This document shows, in pieces, positions 1 through 8,072 of a DNA stretch of 19,053 nt (position 1 is the first letter of the stretch; each line of letters starts with the position of its first letter). This stretch comes from Pseudomonadota bacterium. GTDB lineage: Bacteria; Pseudomonadota; Alphaproteobacteria; Rhodospirillales; Rhodospirillaceae. The stretch covers positions 1 through 19,053 of the forward strand of contig JAEWWF010000417.1 in NCBI GenBank assembly GCA_023396465.1, written 5' to 3'. The position numbers were made by a program, and so were the translations under genes. The notes below the pieces were generated by a model, which saw only the letters and a list, made by a program, of their open reading frames with translations, did no database searches and was not told where the DNA came from.

Positions 1-60
1 GGTGACAGTTACTTCGGCCTCCCCGGCGGTGAGGCCGGGGAGGCCGAAGTAACTGTCCCC
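1..60. repeat. Inverted repeat with 27-nt arms enclosing the terminal CRISPR repeat
   Basis: Positions 1-27 are the reverse complement of 34-60 with one mismatch (position 3 against 58), leaving a 6-nt loop, GGTGAG. The inner part is the CRISPR repeat hairpin. The outer part is ACAGTTACTTCG (5-16) against CGAAGTAACTGT (45-56), which lies in the last spacer. The arm reaches the window edge and may extend further. From memory, GGGGACAGTTACTT-type palindromes are common near REP-associated (RAYT) transposases; that link is an inference, and no transposase is visible here. Confidence 0.85.
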
Positions 61-1444
61 GAGCCCACGGGCGAAGCCGACGCTTCAATGAGGCCCCGGC
101 GGTGAGGCCGGGGAGGCGGCCGAGGCCATGTAGGCCGAAAGCCCCCCGGACCCGCTTCAATGAGGCCCCGGCGGTGAGGCCGGGGAGGCGGCTGGGGAAG
201 GACTGAGGGCGATGAAGACACTCAAGCAGCTTCAATGAGGCCCCGGCGGTGAGGCCGGGGAGGCCGCGATGAAGAGACGCCCTCGCGGTTGGGCTGGCAC
301 GGCTTCAATGAGGCCCCGGCGGTGAGGCCGGGGAGGCGGGTGCGTCAGCACGCCGCCAGGCTGAGCACCGTTCGCGCTTCAATGAGGCCCCGGCGGTGAG
401 GCCGGGGAGGCGCTCGTAGATCATCTTCGACCGGCGGGCCAACTGCTGGCTTCAATGAGGCCCCGGCGGTGAGGCCGGGGAGGCGGAACTCGGCGGTCAG
501 CTGCTGGAAGTAGCCCTCCGGCAGCTTCAATGAGGCCCCGGCGGTGAGGCCGGGGAGGCGCCGCCGCCGCCATCAGTTCCGTCCGCAGAAAGTCCTGGCT
601 TCAATGAGGCCCCGGCGGTGAGGCCGGGGAGGCAAGAGTACCCGGGAGATGAGGCGTTCGCGGCCATCCTGCAGCTTCAATGAGGCCCCGGCGGTGAGGC
701 CGGGGAGGCCTCCATCGAGGTTCGTTCGATGGGAGGACTATGGGAGCTTCAATGAGGCCCCGGCGGTGAGGCCGGGGAGGCGACCTGGCGCGCCGTCATG
801 CCGACGAACTGACGGCGGCTTCAATGAGGCCCCGGCGGTGAGGCCGGGGAGGCCATTGCCGTGTCCCTGGTCGTCATGGCATCCTCATGCGCTTCAATGA
901 GGCCCCGGCGGTGAGGCCGGGGAGGCGATCGCCACCGGCGATGCGCCGGCCCTGATCTCCGGCGCTTCAATGAGGCCCCGGCGGTGAGGCCGGGGAGGCA
1001 CGGCTGCCGCCAGCCATAGAGCGGCACCAGCGGGCCGAGCGCTTCAATGAGGCCCCGGCGGTGAGGCCGGGGAGGCCCGCGATCATCCGTGGTTTCATGG
1101 ATCTTTTTCTTTCCTTGCTTCAATGAGGCCCCGGCGGTGAGGCCGGGGAGGCCAAGATGCTGGGGGTTGCGGTCACCGATGCCAACGGGCTTCAATGAGG
1201 CCCCGGCGGTGAGGCCGGGGAGGCGACAGGCCGATGAAAGACTTGACCTTTTCTATGGCCGCTTCAATGAGGCCCCGGCGGTGAGGCCGGGGAGGCCCCG
1301 TGCAGGGCTCGGAGGATGTTTCGTACGACCTGTAGCTTCAATGAGGCCCCGGCGGTGAGGCCGGGGAGGCGGCGCAAGCTGCAAACCGGCCGGTGGTGGC
1401 AAGGGTTGGCTTCAATGAGGCCCCGGCGGTGAGGCCGGGGAGGC
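9..1444 (-). CRISPR. CRISPR array: 19 identical 36-nt repeats, one degenerate terminal repeat, 19 spacers
   Basis: Perfect repeats start at 82, 154, 229, 302, 376, 449, 524, 598, 674, 746, 818, 891, 964, 1041, 1117, 1189, 1261, 1335 and 1409. Each is 36 nt and begins GCTTCAATGAGG on the plus strand. A twentieth copy at 9-44 keeps only the last 24 nt. Spacers are 36-41 nt and all look different. Read on the minus strand, the repeat holds a CCCCGGC/GCCGGGG hairpin with a 6-nt loop and ends in ATTGAAGC, the usual 5' handle of type I and III crRNAs. The degenerate copy is at the left end and loses that handle, which marks the leader-distal end. Transcription should therefore run leftwards from a leader right of 1444. 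There are no cas genes in the window, so the subtype cannot be assigned. The identical repeats suggest a well-maintained array. Confidence 0.98.
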
Positions 1445-1600
1445 GGCTTGTGGTTTTTCGCTCGTGACTTCAAGCCGATTCCACGCAGTTCGCGAGCGGG
1501 CGGCTATCATTCCAAGAGCGTATCGAAAATATCATCCCTACACAAGCCTCTAAAAGCTAACGTTTTCAGTCTTTACAATGTCCTAGAGCTGCGCGAGCGG
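1445..1600 (-). promoter_or_regulatory. Probable CRISPR leader and promoter region
   Basis: This stretch next to the last perfect repeat is distinctly AT-richer than its surroundings, especially 1500-1585. It holds no plausible gene and lies on the leader side predicted from repeat polarity. On the minus strand a weak sigma70-like pair can be read (TTGTGT, 17 nt, TACGCT), but it is not convincing. The motif CGCGAGCGGG occurs at 1491 and 1592. The rest of the gap to 1770 is GC-rich; it has a CCGCTCGCG (1626-1634) that can pair with 1592-1600, and nothing else recognisable. Confidence 0.6.
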
Positions 1601-1770
1601 GGGCCGGCTCTGGCGCGTCACCAAGCCGCTCGCGACGGGGCGGCGGCGACGGGGGTGGGTGTCACTCTACCGGATAATCGGCCAGCGGCCTATCACTCTC
1701 CATCTTCGCGTTCCACGGGTGGGACGGGGTGAAGGGGAACACCCGCCGCACGACGGCCTCCGAGCCGCCT

Positions 1771-3270
1771 TCAGCCAAACAGGTCGCCTTGATTGACCGC
1801 TTCCTCGCCGGCCTGAGGGTCGCCGGGGGCGGTTTCCCAGCCGAGGTCGGGCAGCACGATGACGCGCAGGCCGTCGTCCTCCCGCATCACGATCAGGCCA
1901 CGGCTTTCCATGTAGTCGAGCAGCCCGCGCGCCCGGCGCGGCGAGCGGCTGTTGCGGGCCCGCGCGATGTCGGTGTCGGAGGGGCAGGGGGCGCGGTCCA
2001 TGGCGGCGCGGGCCAGCAGCAGGAACAGCGGCTGAAGATCCTCCGGCAGGCGGTCGGCGACAGCCTGGGCTTTCTCCCACTCGGTGGAATGCTCGGCCTC
2101 CACCGAGACACCGGCACGGGCGGTCGCCAGCTTGCGCTTGAAGGCGGCAAGGTCGAGTTGGCGGCCGTTCACCCGCTTCATGCGGCAGCGCACCAGGAAA
2201 TCCTGGTACAGCACGGCCACCGAGCGGAAAGCGGCATCGGGGTCGGCGATCAGCTCACGCAGGATGCGCTCCATGGACACCTGCGGATCGGCCTCGTCCT
2301 CGTCCTCCCCCTCGGGCTCCGGCGGCTTGGCGCGGGCCAGTTGCTGGAGGATGTCGTTGGTGGCGGTGGGGGCCGGCAGCGGGCGGATGGGGCGTGGGGC
2401 GGGGAGCGGCTCGTTCTCGCCCGGCTTGAAGATGAGGTCGGCGGCGTCGGCCGGCGGTGTTTCCGGCAGCGGCATCAGCTTGGGGCTGGTGGCGCGCGGG
2501 CTGGTCTCCACCGCGCCGATGACGATGGGGAAGGGGCGGTTGCTGATGGCCGGGCCAAGGGCGATGAAGTGGCCGCGCTTGAGGTCGCGGAACATCTCCG
2601 CCTGCTTGCGCTCCATGCCGAGCAGGTCGGAGGCGCGCGCCATGTCGATATCGAGGAAGGTGCGGCCCATGAGGAAGTTGGACGCCTCCGCCGCCACGTT
2701 CTTGGCCAGCTTGGCCAGGCGCTGGGTGGCGATGACGCCGGCCAGCCCGCGCTTGCGGCCACGGCACATGAGGTTGGTCATGGCGCCGAGCGAGGCCTTG
2801 CGCGCCTCGTCGGAAACGTCGCCGGCGGCGGCGGGGGCGAACAGCTGCGCCTCGTCCACCACCACCAGGGCCGGATACCAGTGGTCGCGGTCGCAGTCGA
2901 ACAGCCCGCCGAGGAAGGAGGCGGCGCGGCGCATCTGGAACTCGGCGTCCAGGTGTTCAAGGTTGAGAATGACCGAGACGCGATGCATGCGCACCCGCGC
3001 CGCCACCTGCTGCAACTGGGCGTCGTTGTGGTCGGAGGCATCGACGACCACATGGCCGAACTTGTCGGCCAGGGTGACGAAATCACCCTCCGGATCAATG
3101 ACCACCTGCTGCACCCACTGGGCGCTCTGCTCCAGCAGGCGGCGCAGCAGGTGCGACTTGCCGGAGCCGGAATTGCCCTGCACCAGCAGGCGCGTGGCGA
3201 GCAACTCCTCGAGATCCAGCGATGCGGGTTTGCCCGCCTGCGCCGATCCCATGTCGATGCTGACCTTCAT
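1771..3270 (-). CDS. HerA-like (DUF87) P-loop ATPase
   Basis: The product is a 499-residue ATP-binding protein of the HerA/FtsK-related DUF87 group, which are hexameric DNA-translocating or DNA-processing ATPases. Visible motifs are Walker A GNSGSGKS (about residues 32-39), Walker B ALVVVDEAQ (acidic pair near 139-140) and an ATQR segment (IATQRLAKLAKN). A Pro/Glu-rich linker follows, then a C-terminal part ending in a winged-helix-like stretch (SDTDIARARNSRSPRRARGLLDYMESRG). I chose ATG 3270 because AGG lies 5 nt upstream; a GTG at 3276 in the same frame is possible. It lies 91 bp downstream of the hemolysin III gene on the same strand and next to the CRISPR leader. No NurA, Sir2 or other known HerA partner is adjacent, so its DNA-related role remains general. 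Confidence 0.85.
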   Translation of the reverse strand: MKVSIDMGSAQAGKPASLDLEELLATRLLVQGNSGSGKSHLLRRLLEQSAQWVQQVVIDPEGDFVTLADKFGHVVVDASDHNDAQLQQVAARVRMHRVSVILNLEHLDAEFQMRRAASFLGGLFDCDRDHWYPALVVVDEAQLFAPAAAGDVSDEARKASLGAMTNLMCRGRKRGLAGVIATQRLAKLAKNVAAEASNFLMGRTFLDIDMARASDLLGMERKQAEMFRDLKRGHFIALGPAISNRPFPIVIGAVETSPRATSPKLMPLPETPPADAADLIFKPGENEPLPAPRPIRPLPAPTATNDILQQLARAKPPEPEGEDEDEADPQVSMERILRELIADPDAAFRSVAVLYQDFLVRCRMKRVNGRQLDLAAFKRKLATARAGVSVEAEHSTEWEKAQAVADRLPEDLQPLFLLLARAAMDRAPCPSDTDIARARNSRSPRRARGLLDYMESRGLIVMREDDGLRVIVLPDLGWETAPGDPQAGEEAVNQGDLFG

Positions 3271-3360
3271 GAACACCTGTCTCTCGCGTCGGGGAGGGCC
3301 TCATATAGCCCATAAGGCAGGGAGGGGGCCAGCCCGACGTGAGGGCGTGCCGCCCCGACA

Positions 3361-4068
3361 TCAGCCCACTCCCAGCCCGGTCATCGGCGGTCGGGATCCA
3401 TAGCCGAACTCCAGCAGCACCGCCGCGAAATGACACCCCGCCCCGCCGAGCACGGCGACATGCCAGCCGGCGTTGTTGAACGGCAGGCGTTCCCACACAT
3501 GCAGCAGGGTGCCGCCGGTGTAGAGCAGGCCGCCGATCACCAGCAGCCATAGGGTGGTTGCCGAAACGGCGCCGGCCAGCGGCTCCACCGCCACCACGAT
3601 GGTCCAGCCGAGGCCGAGGTAAAGGGCCAGGCTCAGGCGGTCGTTGACATGGGGGAAGGCCACCTTCAGCACCACGCCGGTGAGGGCGCCGATCCACACC
3701 ACCACCGCCAGGGTGATGCCGAAGCTGGCCCCCAGCGCATTGACCACGAAGGGGGTGTAGCTGCCGGCGATCATGACGAAGATCATCGCATGGTCGATGC
3801 GCCGCAGGATGGCCTTGGTACGTCCCGGCGGTGTCAGGTTGTAGAGCGCCGAGGCGGTCAGCATGCCGATCAGCCCGGCCGCGTAGACCGCCAGACTGGC
3901 GATGATGGGGGCGTCGCCATGGCCTGCCGCCACCACCAGCAGCCAGACGGCGGCAATCACCCCCGCCGGCACGCCAATGCCGTGGACGATGGCGTCGGCG
4001 AGGCGCTCGGCACGGGTATAGGTGGGAAACAGGGGAGGCGTCAGAGGGCGCTGGTGCCGGCTGACCAT
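3361..4068 (-). CDS. Hemolysin III / TrhA family (PAQR) membrane protein
   Basis: The product is a 235-residue integral membrane protein with about seven hydrophobic segments. It carries the family signatures ERLADAIVHGIG near the N-terminus, RRIDHAMIFVMIAGSYTPF in the middle and WHVAVLGGAGCHF near the C-terminus. TrhA/HlyIII proteins belong to the PAQR superfamily and are linked to membrane-fluidity homeostasis; real haemolytic activity is doubtful for most members. The start at 4068 is supported by GGAGAAG four nucleotides upstream; the reading frame runs further upstream but that extension is Arg/Ser/Pro-rich and unlike the family. The usual SxxYH position reads SALYN, so one likely metal-ligand histidine is Asn. 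The two C-terminal histidines remain. I believe this variant occurs in alphaproteobacterial relatives but cannot verify it here. Confidence 0.88.
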   Translation of the reverse strand: MVSRHQRPLTPPLFPTYTRAERLADAIVHGIGVPAGVIAAVWLLVVAAGHGDAPIIASLAVYAAGLIGMLTASALYNLTPPGRTKAILRRIDHAMIFVMIAGSYTPFVVNALGASFGITLAVVVWIGALTGVVLKVAFPHVNDRLSLALYLGLGWTIVVAVEPLAGAVSATTLWLLVIGGLLYTGGTLLHVWERLPFNNAGWHVAVLGGAGCHFAAVLLEFGYGSRPPMTGLGVG

Positions 4069-4460
4069 GCGGCTTCTCCGTGCGGGGCGTTCGGTAGGGC
4101 TTTGGCTCTCAGATGGGGCTGCGGATCGCCGCTGGCAATGAGGCGCACCAGCCGGTATCGACGACTCGCGGACCCGAACCGGGGGCTGCGAGGGAACGGC
4201 CCTGAGTGCCCTGCGACTTTCGGGGGATATCCCATGGTCTTGTCTCTGCGACCAGGAGGGGACTATTGGTTGCTTCATGGGGAGGCGAGTTGTAAATCGT
4301 GCGATGACTTGTCACAGTCCATGCCATCAAAACAAGAAAAGGTACGATCGAAGCATTTTCGAGATGATGGACTCCTTCTGCTTACCTACCATGGGAAGAC
4401 GGTGGCTCGCCCTGCCAAGCGGAGCCCCCTGGCAGGCACGGCGAGGGAGCGCGAAGGGTC
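4069..4460. other. Divergent intergenic region between the TrhA-like gene and the chemoreceptor
   Basis: I see no convincing gene in these 392 bases on either strand. The stretch 4290-4390 is AT-richer and probably carries the chemoreceptor promoter, but I could not fix -35/-10 boxes or a sigma54 site. A stem-loop close to the chemoreceptor start is listed separately. Confidence 0.5.
4406..4445 (+). promoter_or_regulatory. Stem-loop in the chemoreceptor 5' untranslated region
   Basis: CTCGCC-CTGCCA (4406-4417) pairs with TGGCAG (4430-4435) and GGCGAG (4440-4445). The loop is 12 nt and there is a 4-nt bulge (GCAC). The structure ends 15 bases before the ATG at 4461, just upstream of the AAGGG ribosome binding site, and has no T-run, so it is not a terminator. 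A role in translation or mRNA stability is only a possibility. Confidence 0.45.
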
Positions 4461-6860
4461 ATGACGCTTCAACTCAGCATCGGCACCAAGATCCTGGTTG
4501 CCTGTTCGGTCATCGTTGTTGTGTGCGTCGGTGCTTTCGCGCTGTATTTCGACCAGCGTCAGCAGGCGGCGATCCGCAACGCCCTTCAGGCGCAGGTGGA
4601 GGAAAGCGGTGCCCTGGCCACCGGCAGCATCACCAACTGGCTGAATGCCCGCGTGGCTTTGGTGGAGAATCTGGCCGACGATGTCCAGGGCGATACCGCC
4701 GTGGCCGCGGTCCGCGGGCTCATCGACCGCCCGAGTCTGGCCGGCCGGTTCATGTTCACCTATTTCGGCAGCGCCGAGGGGGTGATGACCATGTATCCGC
4801 CCAATGAACTGCCGGCCGACTACGATCCCCGCCGCCGGCCTTGGTACCAGGATGCCGAGCGTGTCGGCGCTAGTACCATCACCGAACCCTACGAGGACGC
4901 CTCCACCGGCAAACTGATCGTCACCGTGACCACGCCGGTCAAGGCGGGCAGTGGCGGCCAGTTACAGGGCGTGGTGGGCGGCGACCTCACCCTGGATGTG
5001 CTGGTCGAGCTGGTGCGCGGTCTTGACCTCGGCGGCATCGGCCATGGCTTCCTGGTCAACAGCGCCGGCACCATCCTGATCCATCCCGACCAAGCCTTGA
5101 CCCTGAAGCCCATGGCCGACGCCTATCAGGGCCTCTCCGCCGCCGCTCTCGGCGCTGGAGCAGGCACCCTGCGCGAGACCGGCGCGGGGCATCTGGTCGC
5201 CTTCTTCCCGGTGGAAGGGCTGCCGGGAGTGGACTGGCGGCTGGGCTTCGCCATCGACAGTGCGGCCGCTTTCGCGCCGCTGGTCAGCTTCCGCATCACC
5301 ATGGTGGTGACGACGCTGGTGGTGGTGGTGGCGATCATCGCCCTTGTCGGGTACATGGTGCGCCGTCTGGTGGCACGTCCGGTGGTCGCCATGACCGGGG
5401 TCATGGCGCGCCTGTCGGACGACAATCTGGAGGTGGAGGTTCCCTACACCGGCCGCCGCGACGAGATCGGCCGCATGGCCGCATCGGTCGGTCACTTCAA
5501 GACCCAGTTGATCCGCATGCGGCAACTGGAGCAGGAGAAGGTGGAGGAGGTGATCCGTGGCGAGGAACACCGCAAGGCCGCCCTGCGCAAGCTGGTGGAA
5601 AGCCTGGACGCCACCATCGGCGAGGTGGTGCAGCGCTTGACCACCTCCGCCGCCGATTTGCAGGCGTCGTCTTCCCGCATGGCCGAGGTGGCGGCCCGCA
5701 CCAGCAGTCAGGCGACGCTGGTCAGCGCCGCCGCCGCCGAAGCGTCGAGCAACGTGCAGACCGTGGCCTCCGCCACCGAGGAACTCACCGCGTCCATCGC
5801 CGACATTGGTCGCCAGGTGGTGCATTCAACCGAGATCGCCGGTCAGGCCGATCGGGAGGCCCGCACGTCGTCCGACGCGGTGGCCGCCCTGTCCCAGGAT
5901 GTCGGCCGCATCGGCGACGTCATCAGTCTTATCACCGACATCGCCTCGCAGACCAACTTGCTGGCGCTGAACGCGACGATCGAGGCAGCGCGGGCGGGCG
6001 AGGCCGGCAAGGGGTTTGCCGTGGTTGCCAACGAGGTGAAGACCCTCGCCAACCAGACGGCGCGGGCGACCGAGCAGATCGCGGGCAACATCCAATCGGT
6101 GCAGGCGGGCACGCGGCGGGCCGTGGATGCCATTCATTCCATCGCTGGCGTCATCGGCCGCATGAGCGAGATTTCCACCACCGTGTCGGCCGCCGTGGAG
6201 GAACAGAACGCCGCCACCGCCGAGATCGCCCGCAGCGTCGAGCAGACGTCTCACGGTACCCGCGAGGTTTCCCGAAGCATCGGGGAGGTGGAGCGCGCCG
6301 CCAGCGAGACCGGCGAGGCGGCTCACCGCATCGCCGATGCCTCGCAAGACCTTTCCACCCAGGCGGCCCGCCTGAAGGAGGAGGTGGCGCGGTTCATCGC
6401 CCAGGTGCGGGCCAACAAGGAAGACATCAAGCTGCTGGAATGGAGCGCCGACATGGTGGTCGGCGTGCGCGAGATCGACGAGCATCACCGCGCCATCATC
6501 ACCGAACTGAACACCTTCGCCGGCGAGATGCTGCATGGCGACGGCCGCCGCGCCGCCCACGCCATGCTCGCCCGCATGCAGGCCGACATGGCGCAGCACT
6601 TCAAGGAGGAGGAGGCGGAAATGCAGGCCAGCCGCTTCTCCGGCCTTGACGCCCACCGTCAGCAGCACCGTGCCCTGCTCGATTACCTCCAGCGTACCGC
6701 GCCGGCGGTGGAGGAAGGCTCACCCGAGGCGGTGATCGCCTTCTTCGAGCACGTCGGCGACTGGTTGAAGCATCACATCGCCAAGTCCGACCGCCCGTTC
6801 ATGCAGCACATGCAGGCCCAGGGGCGGTTGGCCGCCGGCAGTCGCGGCCGGGCGGCGTAA
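4461..6860 (+). CDS. Methyl-accepting chemotaxis protein with dCache sensor and C-terminal hemerythrin domain
   Basis: This 799-residue chemoreceptor has TM1 (about 9-29), a periplasmic dCache_1 domain, TM2 (about 278-300), a HAMP linker, the MCP coiled-coil signalling domain with its conserved tip near 487-530 (LITDIASQTNLLALNATIEA), and a hemerythrin domain from about 660 to 785. In the sensor domain Y121, R126, W128, Y129, D131 and D175 match the spacing of the amino-acid-binding dCache motif known from PctA-type receptors. The hemerythrin domain keeps all seven di-iron ligands: H676, H713, E717, H732, H736, H772 and D777. The expected role is control of CheA and flagellar behaviour by an external amino acid and by cytoplasmic oxygen or redox state, comparable to Desulfovibrio DcrH, which also has a C-terminal hemerythrin. 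The start has GAAGGGTC directly upstream. No che genes are nearby. Confidence 0.95.
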   Translation: MTLQLSIGTKILVACSVIVVVCVGAFALYFDQRQQAAIRNALQAQVEESGALATGSITNWLNARVALVENLADDVQGDTAVAAVRGLIDRPSLAGRFMFTYFGSAEGVMTMYPPNELPADYDPRRRPWYQDAERVGASTITEPYEDASTGKLIVTVTTPVKAGSGGQLQGVVGGDLTLDVLVELVRGLDLGGIGHGFLVNSAGTILIHPDQALTLKPMADAYQGLSAAALGAGAGTLRETGAGHLVAFFPVEGLPGVDWRLGFAIDSAAAFAPLVSFRITMVVTTLVVVVAIIALVGYMVRRLVARPVVAMTGVMARLSDDNLEVEVPYTGRRDEIGRMAASVGHFKTQLIRMRQLEQEKVEEVIRGEEHRKAALRKLVESLDATIGEVVQRLTTSAADLQASSSRMAEVAARTSSQATLVSAAAAEASSNVQTVASATEELTASIADIGRQVVHSTEIAGQADREARTSSDAVAALSQDVGRIGDVISLITDIASQTNLLALNATIEAARAGEAGKGFAVVANEVKTLANQTARATEQIAGNIQSVQAGTRRAVDAIHSIAGVIGRMSEISTTVSAAVEEQNAATAEIARSVEQTSHGTREVSRSIGEVERAASETGEAAHRIADASQDLSTQAARLKEEVARFIAQVRANKEDIKLLEWSADMVVGVREIDEHHRAIITELNTFAGEMLHGDGRRAAHAMLARMQADMAQHFKEEEAEMQASRFSGLDAHRQQHRALLDYLQRTAPAVEEGSPEAVIAFFEHVGDWLKHHIAKSDRPFMQHMQAQGRLAAGSRGRAA

Positions 6861-6885
6861 GGGGTTAAGGTGCTGGCGGGCTGGT

Positions 6886-8061
6886 TCAGGCCTCTTGCCC
6901 CGCGCACCAGCCGCTCGACCACGCCCATTGGAAGTTGTAGCCGCCGAGCCAGCCGGTGACGTCCACCGCCTCGCCAATGACGAACAGCCCCGGCACCTCC
7001 CGCGCCGCCATGGTGCGGGAGGACAGGGCGCGGGTGTCGATGCCGCCGGCCGTCACTTCCGCCTTGGCGAAGCCCTCGGTGCCCGCCGGCACCACCGTCC
7101 AGCGGTTGAGCCGCTCCCCCACCTGCCGCAGCACTTTGTCCGGTTGGGCGGCCATGATGCCGGTCGGCAGGCCGTGATCGGCCAGCCCGTGGGCGAGGCG
7201 GGTGGGCAGCATCTCGGCCAGGATGGTCTTCACCTCGGCCTTCGGCCGTTCCTGTTTGCGGGCGATCAGGCGGGCGGCGGCATCGGTGCCGGGCAGCAGG
7301 TCGAGCACCACCGTTTCCCCCGGCCGCCAGTAGGACGACACCTGAAGAATGGCGGGGCCGGACAGGCCGCGATGGGTGAACAGGATGTTCTCGCGGAACC
7401 GTCCCTTGCCGCATTGCGCCACGGCCTCCACCGACACGCCGGACAGCGGCCGCATGAGCGCGAGGTCGGTCTCGCCGACGGTCAGCGGCACCAGCGCCGG
7501 GCGCGGCGGCACCACCGCCAGCCCGAACTGCCGCGCCAGATCATAGGCGAAGCCGGTGGCGCCCATCTTGGGGATGGACGGGCCGCCGGTGGCGATGACC
7601 AGTGACGGCGCCTCGAAGCTGCCCTTGTCGGTGACGACGCGGAAGGCGTCGGCGCGGCTGACCTCCCGCACCCGGTGGGCGAGGCGGATGTCGACGCCGC
7701 CGGCCGCGCACTCGTCCAGCAGCATGCGCAGGATGCGCAGCGCCGTGTCGTCGCAGAACAGCTGGCCGAGGGTCTTTTCGTGGTAGGGGATGCGGTGGCG
7801 CGTCACCATGTCGATGAAATCGAACTGGCTGTAGCGCGCCAGGGCCGATTTGGCAAAGTGCGGGTTCTCCGACAGGAAGCGGTCGGGCGCGCACTCCAGA
7901 TTGGTGAAGTTGCAGCGGCCGCCGCCGCTGATGAGGATCTTCGCCCCCGGTTTGTCGGCGTGGTCGAGCACCACCACCCGCCGCCCGCGCTTGCCGGCGG
8001 TGAGGGCGCACATGAGGCCGGCCGCGCCGGCCCCCAGAACGATGACGTCAAACTGCTGCAT
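6886..8061 (-). CDS. HI0933/BaiN-family FAD-dependent flavoprotein
   Basis: The product is a 391-residue NAD(P)/FAD-dependent oxidoreductase-like protein of the HI0933 (COG2081, YhiN/BaiN) family. The N-terminal dinucleotide-binding motif VLGAGAAGLMCAL is followed by the family signature KILISGGGRCNFTN. ATGGPSIPKMGATGFAY lies in the middle, and the C-terminal VIGEAVDVTGWLGGYNFQWA closes the FAD-binding fold. Most family members have no assigned substrate; BaiN acts in bile-acid dehydroxylation in gut bacteria, which should not be assumed here. The start ATG 8061 is fixed by the Rossmann motif beginning at residue 5; the longer reading frame upstream overlaps the CopD-like gene and is noise. 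The gene lies 11 bp after that gene and is convergent with the chemoreceptor, 25 bp away. Confidence 0.92.
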   Translation of the reverse strand: MQQFDVIVLGAGAAGLMCALTAGKRGRRVVVLDHADKPGAKILISGGGRCNFTNLECAPDRFLSENPHFAKSALARYSQFDFIDMVTRHRIPYHEKTLGQLFCDDTALRILRMLLDECAAGGVDIRLAHRVREVSRADAFRVVTDKGSFEAPSLVIATGGPSIPKMGATGFAYDLARQFGLAVVPPRPALVPLTVGETDLALMRPLSGVSVEAVAQCGKGRFRENILFTHRGLSGPAILQVSSYWRPGETVVLDLLPGTDAAARLIARKQERPKAEVKTILAEMLPTRLAHGLADHGLPTGIMAAQPDKVLRQVGERLNRWTVVPAGTEGFAKAEVTAGGIDTRALSSRTMAAREVPGLFVIGEAVDVTGWLGGYNFQWAWSSGWCAGQEA

Positions 8062-8072
8062 GGACCCGCCGA

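Noticed and set aside
9..1473. Several open frames of 60-124 codons across the CRISPR array
   Set aside because: They consist of translated repeats (recurring PPRPHRRGLIEA or FNEAPAVRPGR units) separated by spacers; this is an artefact of the repeat reading open, not protein.
1771..3270. HerA-like gene as part of a HerA-based defence system with the CRISPR array
   Set aside because: No Sir2, NurA, DUF4297 or other effector gene is adjacent; kept only as a context question.
1729..3315. Long plus-strand frame of 528 codons antisense to the HerA-like gene
   Set aside because: Its composition (Gly/His/Ala/Arg-rich, no domain) is typical of an antisense shadow in GC-rich DNA, while the opposite strand has clear Walker motifs.
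4140..4260. Possible tRNA-like segment (a GGTTCGGGTCC-type string on the minus strand)
   Set aside because: The T-arm and acceptor stem cannot be paired and no anticodon arm is present.
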